Source of the DNA: Odoribacter sp. AF15-53
GTDB taxonomy: Bacteria; Bacteroidota; Bacteroidia; Bacteroidales; Marinifilaceae
NCBI RefSeq assembly: GCF_003479425.1
Contig: NZ_QUHC01000001.1
Span: forward strand, 124,001 to 188,000
Direction: 5' to 3'
Length of the DNA stretch: 64,000 bases
Shown here: one piece after another, positions 16,776 to 25,048 of the stretch
Layout: each line of letters begins with the position of its first letter
How positions within the stretch are numbered: the first letter of the stretch is position 1
The notes under the pieces: generated by a model
Told to the model about the DNA's origin: nothing
The model's database searches: none
Seen by the model: only the letters and a program-made list of their open reading frames with translations
Program-made: the position numbers and the translations under genes

Positions 16776-17893
16776 TAAAAAGGTTTTGCGTGTATTTTTA
16801 TACGAGAGGTTTATCGTGTATAGATTTAGTGAGAAATAGAAAGAGGTATGTTTTAGCTGATTCTTATTATTCAGAGTTCGAGTCAAAATCTCGTGTGAGA
16901 ATTTTTTTTCAACAGCTCGGTTTTATCCTGAGATACGGTTCGTTTGAACCTTTTTATTTCCTGTACGGATTTGATAAAAAAGAAATGTCGAAAGGGAAAA
17001 TGGCTCAATACATTACACCGTATTGGCGTTTTCAAAAGAAAATAGACAGGCTTAATATTGCTCCTCCTAAATATGGGCGTTTTCATGGTCGTACGTTGAC
17101 ATTTGACAAGTATTATTTTGGTTTGATATTGGAAAAATTAGGTTTTCCGACACCAAGATTGTTCTGTTACGTGAAGCAGGGGAAAATTTTGTATTTATAT
17201 AATCAAGATAAAGAATCTGAATCCATATCGAATGAGGACAGCCTACGGCACTTTCTTTTAGAGGATAAAGATGCTTTTGTAAAGCCGAGCGATGGACAGT
17301 TGGGAATTGGAATCTTTTCTTTAAAAGTTGAGAATCAGGTTATATACAAAAATGATGAGGAGATCACCTTGGATCAATTGTGTGAAATTTTATCGACCGG
17401 TAATTATTTGATTCAAGAAAGAGTATATCAACACCAGATGTTGAGTGAGTTATGTCCTTACACGTTGAATACGATACGTTTGCAGACCGTTATGACGAAT
17501 GAGGGGAACGTGCTACCGTTTGGTGCAGGCTTGAGAATCGGAAGGAAAGGTAACGTGGTGGATAATTGGGCTAAGGGAGGTGTTTTTGTAGGGATTGATA
17601 TGGATAAAGGGGAATTGTTTAAGTATGGTTTTTTGAAACCACAATTTGGAACTAAAATAGACAATCATGTTGATACCCAAGTTGTATTTGAAGGGGTGAA
17701 GATTCCTTATTTTAAAGAGGCTGTGGAAGGTGCTTGTGCGTTACATCAGCAATTGTATCGGATGCATTCTATCGGATGGGATATTGCAATAACGGAACAT
17801 GGATATATTTTTATAGAGGCTAATGGGTTGTGGGAAATTTCACTGGTACAGGCGGTACATGGCGGTTTAAAGGAAGTTGAACAATATTTTTAG
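16772..17893 (+). CDS. Sugar-transfer-associated ATP-grasp protein, copy 1
   Basis: 373 residues. ATP-grasp fold of the kind often found beside sugar transferases (ATPgrasp_ST family). Visible elements, in order: AFVKPSDGQLGIGIF around residue 170 (ATP-binding Lys and Gly-rich loop), YLIQERVYQH (hinge Glu), TLNTIRLQTV, the GLRIGRKGNVVDNWAKGG loop and the C-terminal GWDIAITEHGYIFIEANG with the Asp and Glu/Asn metal ligands. ATP-grasp enzymes join a carboxylate to an amine through an acyl-phosphate. With Ugd and the saccharopine-dehydrogenase-like enzyme nearby, I infer amide bond formation on a uronic acid or amino acid. One of three related copies in 4.5 kb. Confidence 0.85.
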   Translation: MIKRFCVYFYTRGLSCIDLVRNRKRYVLADSYYSEFESKSRVRIFFQQLGFILRYGSFEPFYFLYGFDKKEMSKGKMAQYITPYWRFQKKIDRLNIAPPKYGRFHGRTLTFDKYYFGLILEKLGFPTPRLFCYVKQGKILYLYNQDKESESISNEDSLRHFLLEDKDAFVKPSDGQLGIGIFSLKVENQVIYKNDEEITLDQLCEILSTGNYLIQERVYQHQMLSELCPYTLNTIRLQTVMTNEGNVLPFGAGLRIGRKGNVVDNWAKGGVFVGIDMDKGELFKYGFLKPQFGTKIDNHVDTQVVFEGVKIPYFKEAVEGACALHQQLYRMHSIGWDIAITEHGYIFIEANGLWEISLVQAVHGGLKEVEQYF

Positions 17894-17897
17894 AATC

Positions 17898-19076
17898 ATG
17901 TTGAGAATCATATTAAGGAAGTGTAGAAGTGGTGTTTCTCTTTTTCGTAAAACGAGAAAGATGCAAAAAGATTCAAAAAAGAGTTTTTTCCTTCTCCTCG
18001 ATGATTATTTGAAATTGAAGAAGCGGAAAGGAATTCGTTTTGATGAGTTTTTTCAATATGAATTTGATAAAAAAGATGAGAATTTTAAAAAAGCATATCT
18101 CGGAGAAAATGAGAAAAGGGCTTATCTTGATCTTTTGAATCCTAAAAAATATTATGTCGTTGCCAGAAATAAATACTTTTCTCATTTATTCTTGGAGAAT
18201 GTCGGCATTAAGACTCCTTGTCTATATTGTTATTATGATCCGGAATATGTGGGAATCCAAGGGGATGGTAAGATTGCTTATGATTTGAATACGACATTAG
18301 AAATTCTAAGGAAAAATAATGTGCAAGAATGTGTGATAAAGCCTGTTGAAGGTACTCATGGTGTCGGTGTTTGCTTGATACGGTCTATGGAATATCTTGC
18401 TGATGATTGTGTTATGAGACGGTATGATGGGGACGTGGTAAAGTTGTCAGAGGTTTTGTCAACGGAAGCAATGATCTTCGAGGAGATTGTTAAACAAACG
18501 AGGCAGTTTGGAGACTTCAATCCTTCTTCGGTGAATACGGTTAGGATTGTTTCTACTTTATATCCTGATGGGGAGGTACGATTTGCTTCATTTTGGCTCC
18601 GGATCGGTAGAAGTGGCAGGTGTGTGGATAATGCAGGAGACGGTGGTAATATTAATGCTTCTATAGATTTAAATGACGGGACGATTTATAATTCAATTCA
18701 ATTTAATGGATGGCGAAATATTAAGAATATTGATTCACACCCGGATACGGGGGTACAATTGGCCGGAATTAAAGTAGATCATTGGAATCGTATAAAAAAC
18801 GAGATTGTTAAGTTTCAGCAGAGTATGCCTATTTTGAAAGCTATCGGTTGGGATGTTGCCATTACCGATATGGGACCGGTAATTTTGGAAATTAATGATT
18901 TTTGGGACGTAACAGATCAACTCGTATGTATTATGAATAAAAGAGATGAAATACGAAAATGTTATCTGGCCTGGAAGAGCGTGGAAGCTAAAAGAGAGAA
19001 GAAACTTTATCGTTTCGAACGTCAAAATAATGAATTGTCTGATTCGGTGTTAAATAAAATTATTCGACATGAGTAA
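17898..19076 (+). CDS. Sugar-transfer-associated ATP-grasp protein, copy 2
   Basis: 392 residues from the ATG at 17898, four bases after copy 1; an in-frame TTG at 17877 overlapping copy 1 is less likely. Same fold: CVIKPVEGTHGVGVCLI (Lys and glycine loop), MIFEEIVKQTRQFGDFNPSSVNTVRI, FWLRIGRSGRCVDNAGDGGN and the metal-binding end GWDVAITDMGPVILEIND. The N-terminal 60 residues are very basic. It shares with copy 3 the FNPSSVNTVRI-type segment that copy 1 has in changed form (LCPYTLNTIRL), so copies 2 and 3 may be closer. It overlaps the CapA-like gene by eight bases. Confidence 0.85.
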   Translation: MLRIILRKCRSGVSLFRKTRKMQKDSKKSFFLLLDDYLKLKKRKGIRFDEFFQYEFDKKDENFKKAYLGENEKRAYLDLLNPKKYYVVARNKYFSHLFLENVGIKTPCLYCYYDPEYVGIQGDGKIAYDLNTTLEILRKNNVQECVIKPVEGTHGVGVCLIRSMEYLADDCVMRRYDGDVVKLSEVLSTEAMIFEEIVKQTRQFGDFNPSSVNTVRIVSTLYPDGEVRFASFWLRIGRSGRCVDNAGDGGNINASIDLNDGTIYNSIQFNGWRNIKNIDSHPDTGVQLAGIKVDHWNRIKNEIVKFQQSMPILKAIGWDVAITDMGPVILEINDFWDVTDQLVCIMNKRDEIRKCYLAWKSVEAKREKKLYRFERQNNELSDSVLNKIIRHE

Positions 19077-20229
19077 GTGTGTGAATGTTCTTTTTTGTGG
19101 AGATTTTTGTTCGACACCTTCTCCGTCACTGATAACGGTATCAGACGAACTGAAAGAATTGATTTCTTCAGCGGACTTGCGAGTTTGTAATTTTGAAGTT
19201 CCTGTGAAATCAGAAGGTAAAGCGATTGATAAGATACCGCCAATACTGTCTCAGTCAGTTGAATCTCCTGATTTCTTGGAGAGTTTGGGATTTAATGTTA
19301 TTTCTTTAGCCAATAATCACATGTTTGATTATGGTAAAGAAGGTTTTTACCAAACGAGAGATTCATTTTCAAAGGTGGTAGAGGTATTGGGGGCGGGAAC
19401 TTTTGAGGAAGCGTATAAAGTGCATGTTGTAGAGTGTAACGGAATCAAAATAGGTTTTCTTGCAGTTGTTTTTGCCTGTTCCGGGGTGTTGAATGAAGAG
19501 GCGGAGCGTGGTGATTTGGGGTGCGCAATGATAAACCATTTGAAGGTGAATCATTTAATTGTAGATGCTAAAAAGAAGGTGGATTTTCTTTTTGTTTATC
19601 CTCATGATGGGATTGAATACGTGGGAATTCCGCTTCCTGAAGTAAGGGCTCGTTATCGTGATTTCATTGATTGGGGAGCTGACGGGGTTATTGCTCACCA
19701 TCCTCATGTTCCGCAGGGGTGGGAAGTATATAAACAAAAACCGATATTTTATAGTTTGGGGAATTTCTTTTTTAATTCGAAACAAACTCCCGATTATAAA
19801 GCGAAAACGGATTACTGGTATAATGGTTTACTTGTAAAAATGGACGTGGGTGTGGAGTTAGAAAAGACTATAAACTTTGAGGTATACCATGTTTTAAACG
19901 AGGGAAATATTCATTTGGGATTAGATCATACTGCATCTATAAAAAGTCATGTGCAGGTTTTATGTGAGGCGTTACAGGATGATCGCATGTATGAAGAGCT
20001 TCTAAAGCAAGAGATGTTGAGATTATGGAAAAGTAAGTATTCGCCTACATTGAACTGGTCTTTCCTTTCGGCTTCAACAGAATATGGATATGTGAATTCT
20101 TTCAAGAATAGTCTGAAAGGCTTTCTTGGGAAGAAAGCAGATTTGAAGGATTTTTATGCTTTCATGAAAAATGATAGTGATAGGAATTTAATCATTCGAT
20201 GTCTAAAAAAAATGTATAATTATAAGTGA
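19069..20229 (+). CDS. CapA-family protein (poly-gamma-glutamate synthesis type)
   Basis: 386 residues of the CapA/PGA_cap metallophosphatase-like family. Seen: FCGDFCSTPS near the start, VCNFEVPV, the LANNHMFDYG motif, HDGIEYVGIPLPE, HHPHVPQGWEV and the YSLGNFFFNS block, which together define the family. There is no signal peptide, unlike many CapA proteins, so it probably acts in the cytoplasm. CapA is needed for making poly-gamma-glutamate capsules in Bacillus, and relatives occur with ATP-grasp ligases in other polymer loci. Lying between ATP-grasp copies 2 and 3 it supports an amino-acid-containing polymer. Its reaction is not known. Confidence 0.88.
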   Translation: MSKCVNVLFCGDFCSTPSPSLITVSDELKELISSADLRVCNFEVPVKSEGKAIDKIPPILSQSVESPDFLESLGFNVISLANNHMFDYGKEGFYQTRDSFSKVVEVLGAGTFEEAYKVHVVECNGIKIGFLAVVFACSGVLNEEAERGDLGCAMINHLKVNHLIVDAKKKVDFLFVYPHDGIEYVGIPLPEVRARYRDFIDWGADGVIAHHPHVPQGWEVYKQKPIFYSLGNFFFNSKQTPDYKAKTDYWYNGLLVKMDVGVELEKTINFEVYHVLNEGNIHLGLDHTASIKSHVQVLCEALQDDRMYEELLKQEMLRLWKSKYSPTLNWSFLSASTEYGYVNSFKNSLKGFLGKKADLKDFYAFMKNDSDRNLIIRCLKKMYNYK

Positions 20230-20232
20230 TTT

Positions 20233-21309
20233 ATGAAGGAAAAAGTCATGTCGTTGATCCAGTTCTGGAGGAGAAAATATAAATTTCTCTCGTTGACTCG
20301 TCAATATCAGAAAAATATAAAGGAAATGGGGGCTACTTGTGAGTTGAAAAATTTAACTAAAGAGCAGAGTGATGAGATTCAAAAATACTATATGGAGCAT
20401 TATGGGAAAAAGATAAAACTAGATTGTCATCGGTATTATTATTCTGTCAATGATCTGTTTTCTGTAAAGTATATTCCGACATATATTTATTATTCCCAGA
20501 TAACGCCATTGTTTAATGACGTGAAAATGAGGGTTGTGTATTCTGATAAAAACATGTCGGACAGGTTATTCCCGGATATGTTGCAACCTCGGGGAATTAT
20601 TAAAAATATGAATGGTTTCTTTTATCACGAGGAGAAACCGATAGATCGGGAGACGGCGATAGGGCTTTGTCATAATTTACCTGATGCGGTTATCAAACAT
20701 AGTATTGATTCTTGCCAGGGAGAGAGTGTTATTCGTTTCTCATCTATTCACGGAATAACTTCTTCTCAAAATAGAACTGTTAAAGAGCTGTTCGACTCGT
20801 ACGGGAAGAATTTTCTGGTACAGGAGGCTGTTTCGCAGCATGAACGTCTGGGATCTTTAAACCCGTCTTCTTTGAATACGATAAGAATTATGACCTTCTA
20901 TCGGGATAATAATGAAGTTGTGCCTTTGTTTGCCGTGCTGAGAATGGGGCGGAAAGGAGTGAAAGTTGATAATGCTTCTGCCGGAGGTTTGTATTGCGGA
21001 ATTAACGAGGAGGGGAAATTAGCTAAATATGCGTACACTTTAAAACCATTTGGCAAATACTTGACGTCAGATTCCGGGGTGGTATTTGAAGGTTTTGAAG
21101 TTCCTCGATTCGGAGATCTCGTTGCTAAGGTGAGGGAGATGCATCAAATGTTACCTTATGCCAGACTGATCGGGTGGGATATGTCCGTGGACGAGAATAA
21201 TAATATCGTGTTGATTGAAATTAATCCCACGGATACTGGAGTGTTCCAAGCCACGGGACCCGCCTTTGGAGACTACACGGAGGAGATATTACATGCGATT
21301 CGTAAATAA
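20233..21309 (+). CDS. Sugar-transfer-associated ATP-grasp protein, copy 3
   Basis: 358 residues, starting four bases after the CapA-like gene. ATP-grasp motifs: AVIKHSIDSCQGESVIRF (the ATP-binding Lys is followed by His rather than Pro and the loop has fewer Gly than in copies 1 and 2), FLVQEAVSQHERLGSLNPSSLNTIRI, VLRMGRKGVKVDNASAGG and GWDMSVDENNNIVLIEINP. All metal-binding acidic residues appear to be kept. The altered phosphate loop may mean different nucleotide handling or another donor. It is followed five bases later by the TupA-like gene, making four ATP-grasp genes in a row apart from the CapA-like one. Confidence 0.84.
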   Translation: MKEKVMSLIQFWRRKYKFLSLTRQYQKNIKEMGATCELKNLTKEQSDEIQKYYMEHYGKKIKLDCHRYYYSVNDLFSVKYIPTYIYYSQITPLFNDVKMRVVYSDKNMSDRLFPDMLQPRGIIKNMNGFFYHEEKPIDRETAIGLCHNLPDAVIKHSIDSCQGESVIRFSSIHGITSSQNRTVKELFDSYGKNFLVQEAVSQHERLGSLNPSSLNTIRIMTFYRDNNEVVPLFAVLRMGRKGVKVDNASAGGLYCGINEEGKLAKYAYTLKPFGKYLTSDSGVVFEGFEVPRFGDLVAKVREMHQMLPYARLIGWDMSVDENNNIVLIEINPTDTGVFQATGPAFGDYTEEILHAIRK

Positions 21310-21314
21310 GCAAC

Positions 21315-22232
21315 GTGATTAAAATAAGAGGAATGTATTTGTTGGTGAAAAGAGTCGGGCGTGACCTTAGAAATCGTTATTATACACGTATTGGGAAAAA
21401 GAATCCCGAGAAGTTAGCGAAAATGCTATTTAAAAAATATCACGGGAGAGAGATGAATCTTGATTGTCCTGTAGAATTAGGAGAAAAGATTAATTGGTTG
21501 AAATTTCGGTCAAATACGGAGAAGTGGAGTGAATTGACAGATAAATATGCTGTCAGAAAGTATGTTCAAGATTCAGGATTGGGACATACTCTGAATGATT
21601 TGTACGGGGTGTATGACCGAGTTGAGGATATTCATTTTGATACATTGCCAGACTCGTTCGTGTTGAAGTCGACTAACGGGGGAGATGGAAAAAATGTTCT
21701 GATTGTTAAGGAGAAAAAGAGGTTAGATATCCCGTTCGTGAAGAAAGAACTTGAAAGATGGTTCACAACTTCTTTCGGTTTAGCTAGTGCAGAACCCCAT
21801 TATCAGAGGATTAAACCAAGAATTATAGCCGAGAAGTACCTGAAACCCCAGACTGCAGAAGATTTGTCTCTCGTGGATTATAAGTTTTATTGTCTGAACG
21901 GGAAAGTATATTCGGTTTTCTTATGTTGCGACCGGATCGGGAAAGAAACTCATTATGCATTTTATGACAAGGCATGGAATTTTTTACCAGGGAAAATATT
22001 GTCGGAATACGAGGCGGAAAAAGTATATCCCAGACCCCAGTCCTTTGATAAAATGGTAGAATATAGTGAAATTCTTGCAAAAGAGTTTCCTATCGTGAGG
22101 GTTGATTGGTATGAAATAGACGGAGAACCTGTTTTTGGAGAAATGACATTTACCCCGGCGGCGGGTTTCCTTTTTAGATTTACGAAAGAATATTTAGTGG
22201 AGATGGGCGAACAAGTCGTTTTGCCATCCTGA
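21315..22232 (+). CDS. TupA-like ATP-grasp amidoligase
   Basis: 305 residues from a GTG at 21315; an ATG at 21333 (residue 7) is an alternative. It matches the TupA-like ATP-grasp group: an opening helix with LAKMLFKKYHGREMNLDCPVELGEKINWLK, the LTDKYAVRKYVQ block, SFVLKSTNGGDGKNVLIV (ATP-binding Lys), RIIAEKYL (hinge Glu), the VDYKFYCLNGKVYSVFLC strand pair and the end VRVDWYEIDGEPVFGEMTFTPAAG. TupA is known from teichuronopeptide synthesis in alkaliphilic Bacillus, a polymer of glutamate and glucuronate. That precedent and the ugd gene in the same operon make amidation of glucuronic acid the best guess for this module. Confidence 0.82.
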   Translation: MIKIRGMYLLVKRVGRDLRNRYYTRIGKKNPEKLAKMLFKKYHGREMNLDCPVELGEKINWLKFRSNTEKWSELTDKYAVRKYVQDSGLGHTLNDLYGVYDRVEDIHFDTLPDSFVLKSTNGGDGKNVLIVKEKKRLDIPFVKKELERWFTTSFGLASAEPHYQRIKPRIIAEKYLKPQTAEDLSLVDYKFYCLNGKVYSVFLCCDRIGKETHYAFYDKAWNFLPGKILSEYEAEKVYPRPQSFDKMVEYSEILAKEFPIVRVDWYEIDGEPVFGEMTFTPAAGFLFRFTKEYLVEMGEQVVLPS

Positions 22233-22257
22233 TGATGAAGCTTTAATAACGGTTTTC

Positions 22258-23433
22258 GTGGAAGTAAAATTATTACCTGTTTTATCAACCATCATGTTTT
22301 TTGCTTTTATTGGGGGGGATTGTATCTATGCGGATCAAACGCCTTTATTAAATCAGATATTGGTGGTGATGCAAGCCTTATCGTTTTTAGTAACTATTAT
22401 ATGGTGGGTAAAAAAGAAGGTGTTTTCTAAATTTGATGTTTGGTTGTTTGCCTTTTTTTCAATTCTATTGATTGTCACGCTTGTGCGGGAAGGGTACGTG
22501 TATTCATTGTTAACAAGGTGGATGCGTATTTTCGGGTGTGTGTTTCTTGCCGAAATTCTTATAAAGCAAAATAAAGCCTATTTATTTAGTAGTCTGTCGA
22601 TTGTTTATTCTGCTTTAGTCTACCTCGGTTGTGTTTGTCTGTTATTGTATCCGGACGGGATGTTTTATGTTCGTATCAATAATTACGTGACGTTACCTTA
22701 CTCTATTCTGGGAAATGGAAATTCTTACGGAATCGTGTTGATTCCCGCAATTGTTATTAATAGCATATATGCATCGACTTGCGGGCGAAAATACACGATT
22801 AATCTGGTTTTGCTGATGTTGTGTTCTGCTATTATTCTTTTGAAGGTTTGGTCTGCCACCTCAATTGTCAGTTTTGCTTTACTTTTGGGGTACTATTTTT
22901 TTGTTTACAAGACGAGATTTGCAAGTTATGTCACTTCCAAGAGATTATTGGCAATTTATATCCTTTTTTTCCTGGGTATTGTGGCTTTTCAGATACAGAG
23001 TAGTTTCTCTTTCTTGATTGAAGATGTTTTAAAGAAAGATTTTACTTTTTCATCACGGACAGTTATATGGGATTTAGCTTTAGTGAAAATAAAGAATTCC
23101 TTTTTACTTGGGTATGGAGAAGTTTTTCATGGATTATATATTGATGTTTTCGGTGGGCGAAATGCACATAATATTATTTTGCATATTTTGCTTCAAGGTG
23201 GAATAATTGCGTTTGGTATTTTCTTTAGTTTACTGTATATCGTGCTATCCAGACTGAATAAGAATAAGAAATTCCATTTATCTAACTGGTTATCCGTGTC
23301 TATTTTCGTGATGTTTGTATTGATGACAACAGAGGTATACTCGTTATTGTCATTATTCCTTATGTTTTTATTCGCTTTTTATATCGAGAAATTCAGGTAT
23401 AACAGATCTTTTAATATTTGTGTATGGGCATAA
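22258..23433 (+). CDS. wzy: Wzy-like O-antigen polymerase/ligase
   Basis: 391 residues with about 11 membrane segments and a large loop near residues 285-305 (LGYGEVFHGLYIDVFGGRNAHNIILHILLQGG), the His- and Asn-rich loop typical of Wzy/WaaL proteins. It would polymerise repeat units in the periplasm. The start is taken as GTG at 22258 because no better codon lies in frame upstream; an ATG at 22294 (residue 13) is possible. It overlaps the next gene by ten bases. It is the only polymerase candidate in the second capsule operon. Confidence 0.83.
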   Translation: MEVKLLPVLSTIMFFAFIGGDCIYADQTPLLNQILVVMQALSFLVTIIWWVKKKVFSKFDVWLFAFFSILLIVTLVREGYVYSLLTRWMRIFGCVFLAEILIKQNKAYLFSSLSIVYSALVYLGCVCLLLYPDGMFYVRINNYVTLPYSILGNGNSYGIVLIPAIVINSIYASTCGRKYTINLVLLMLCSAIILLKVWSATSIVSFALLLGYYFFVYKTRFASYVTSKRLLAIYILFFLGIVAFQIQSSFSFLIEDVLKKDFTFSSRTVIWDLALVKIKNSFLLGYGEVFHGLYIDVFGGRNAHNIILHILLQGGIIAFGIFFSLLYIVLSRLNKNKKFHLSNWLSVSIFVMFVLMTTEVYSLLSLFLMFLFAFYIEKFRYNRSFNICVWA

Positions 23434-24386
23434 ATTATTCCATTATTATTCCTCATAAAAATACTCCTCGGCTTTTACAGAGGTGTTTGGATTCTATTCC
23501 TCGTAGAGACGATATTCAAATAATCGTTGTTGATGATAATAGCGATCCCGGAAAAGTTGATTTCTCGAATTTCCCCGGAGAGGGATCACCGAATGTTGAA
23601 GTTTATTTTCCCAAAGAGGGTAGAGGGGCCGGGTATGCCCGGAATCTTGGATTGACCAAAAGTGTCGGGCGGTGGACCTTATTTGCTGATGCGGATGATT
23701 TTTATAATCCTTGTTTGCTCGATAGTATTGATAAATATGAGAAGAGTGATTTTGATATCGTGTATTTCTGCACGAATGCTTTAGATTCGGATACCTTGAT
23801 GCCGAGTCGTGAATCTGAAGCTAAAAACGCTCTTAATCAGGTTTCACGGATGGTTCATGATGCGTTGCAAACAGATGATTACGAGGAGTTGAGATATAAA
23901 AACTATACGTCTTGGGCGAAATTGATTTCGAGTGATTTAATCAGAAGACATCAATTACGTTTTGATGAAACAAAGGCAAATAACGATGTGATGTTTAATG
24001 TGCAAGCGGCACATTTCGCTGGAAAGGTTGTTGCAGATACTTCTGTAATATACTGTGTCACCTATCACGGGGAATCATTGATTATGAATTTTTCGGAAGA
24101 GGCATGTAAAGCCCGTTTGTACGTGAATCAACGATGTAACGAGTTTTTGCAACGTGTTGGTAAAACACAATATCGTACAAATCTTTTCCCGTTTATTATT
24201 AGTCGGGATGGCTTCACGTTGGGTGGCTTTGGGCGGAGACTATCAATTTTGCATGCATCATATGTTTTTCGATGGTTGTTAATAGATATGTTTATTCATG
24301 TTGGATTACTTGTTAAAATCTTTATTAATCCCTCGCAAAGAAAACTTTGGCAGAATAGAAGAAAAATGATAGAAAGTAGTAAATAG
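23424..24386 (+). CDS. Family 2 glycosyltransferase
   Basis: 320 residues from the ATG at 23424, inside the end of the polymerase gene. GT-A fold enzyme: YSIIIPHKNTPRLLQRCLDSI opening, VVDDNSDP, then GRGAGYARNLGLTKSVGRWTLFADADDFY with the DAD metal-binding motif. The last 60 residues hold a hydrophobic stretch (about 282-302) that may anchor it to the membrane. It is the only classical glycosyltransferase gene in this 27 kb operon. That is few for a Wzy-dependent repeat unit, so either the unit is short or some of the unassigned proteins transfer sugars. Confidence 0.92.
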   Translation: MGINYSIIIPHKNTPRLLQRCLDSIPRRDDIQIIVVDDNSDPGKVDFSNFPGEGSPNVEVYFPKEGRGAGYARNLGLTKSVGRWTLFADADDFYNPCLLDSIDKYEKSDFDIVYFCTNALDSDTLMPSRESEAKNALNQVSRMVHDALQTDDYEELRYKNYTSWAKLISSDLIRRHQLRFDETKANNDVMFNVQAAHFAGKVVADTSVIYCVTYHGESLIMNFSEEACKARLYVNQRCNEFLQRVGKTQYRTNLFPFIISRDGFTLGGFGRRLSILHASYVFRWLLIDMFIHVGLLVKIFINPSQRKLWQNRRKMIESSK

Positions 24387-24428
24387 GTAATTTGTAGATA
24401 TTGAAGTTGTGTGTAATATTTTTCATTT

Positions 24429-25037
24429 ATGTATAAAAAAATAGGGAAGCAGGTACTGGATATTTCTTTTGCATTTTTTGGGGTGTTATTACTATCTCCT
24501 TTACTCTTTTTCATCATTTTGACGTTATTCTTGTCGAATAAAGGATCTGGAGTTTTTTTTACTCAAACTCGTGTGGGACGGGACGCAAGATACTTTAAAG
24601 TGATAAAATTCAAGACGATGACGGATGAATGTGATCATCAGGGCGTTTTATTACCGGATGCCGAGCGTTTGACTAAGATCGGGAGATTTATACGTTCAAC
24701 CTCCATGGATGAATTACCCCAGTTGATAAACGTGTTGAAGGGAGATATGGCCTTGATCGGTCCGAGACCTCTGCTCGTGGAATATCTAACTTTATATACG
24801 AAAGAACAGGCCCGGAGACATGATGTGCGTCCGGGAATCACCGGTTGGGCCCAGATACACGGCAGGAATGCGATCTCGTGGGATGAGAAACTTAAATTGG
24901 ACGTGTGGTACGTGGATCATCTTTCATTTCCTCTGGATTTAAAGATTTTTTTCTTGACAATCGGGAAGGTCGTGAAGAAAGAGGGAATAACAAAAGAGGG
25001 GATGGCGACGACCGAAGCTTTTAACGGACACAATTAA
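24429..25037 (+). CDS. PglC-like initiating phosphoglycosyltransferase
   Basis: 202 residues. Small monotopic phosphoglycosyltransferase (bacterial sugar transferase family), made of one N-terminal membrane helix and a catalytic domain. Seen: VFFTQTRVGRDARYFKVIKFKTM, the catalytic Asp-Glu pair in STSMDELPQL, NVLKGDMALIGPRPLL and RPGITGWAQIHGRN. Enzymes of this size without the extra N-terminal helices resemble Campylobacter PglC, which moves diNAcBac-1-phosphate to undecaprenyl phosphate. The PglD- and PglE-like genes at 33037 and 33744 in the same operon support a 4-amino-4,6-dideoxy sugar as the first residue. Confidence 0.93.
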   Translation: MYKKIGKQVLDISFAFFGVLLLSPLLFFIILTLFLSNKGSGVFFTQTRVGRDARYFKVIKFKTMTDECDHQGVLLPDAERLTKIGRFIRSTSMDELPQLINVLKGDMALIGPRPLLVEYLTLYTKEQARRHDVRPGITGWAQIHGRNAISWDEKLKLDVWYVDHLSFPLDLKIFFLTIGKVVKKEGITKEGMATTEAFNGHN

Positions 25038-25048
25038 TTTTAGAATAT

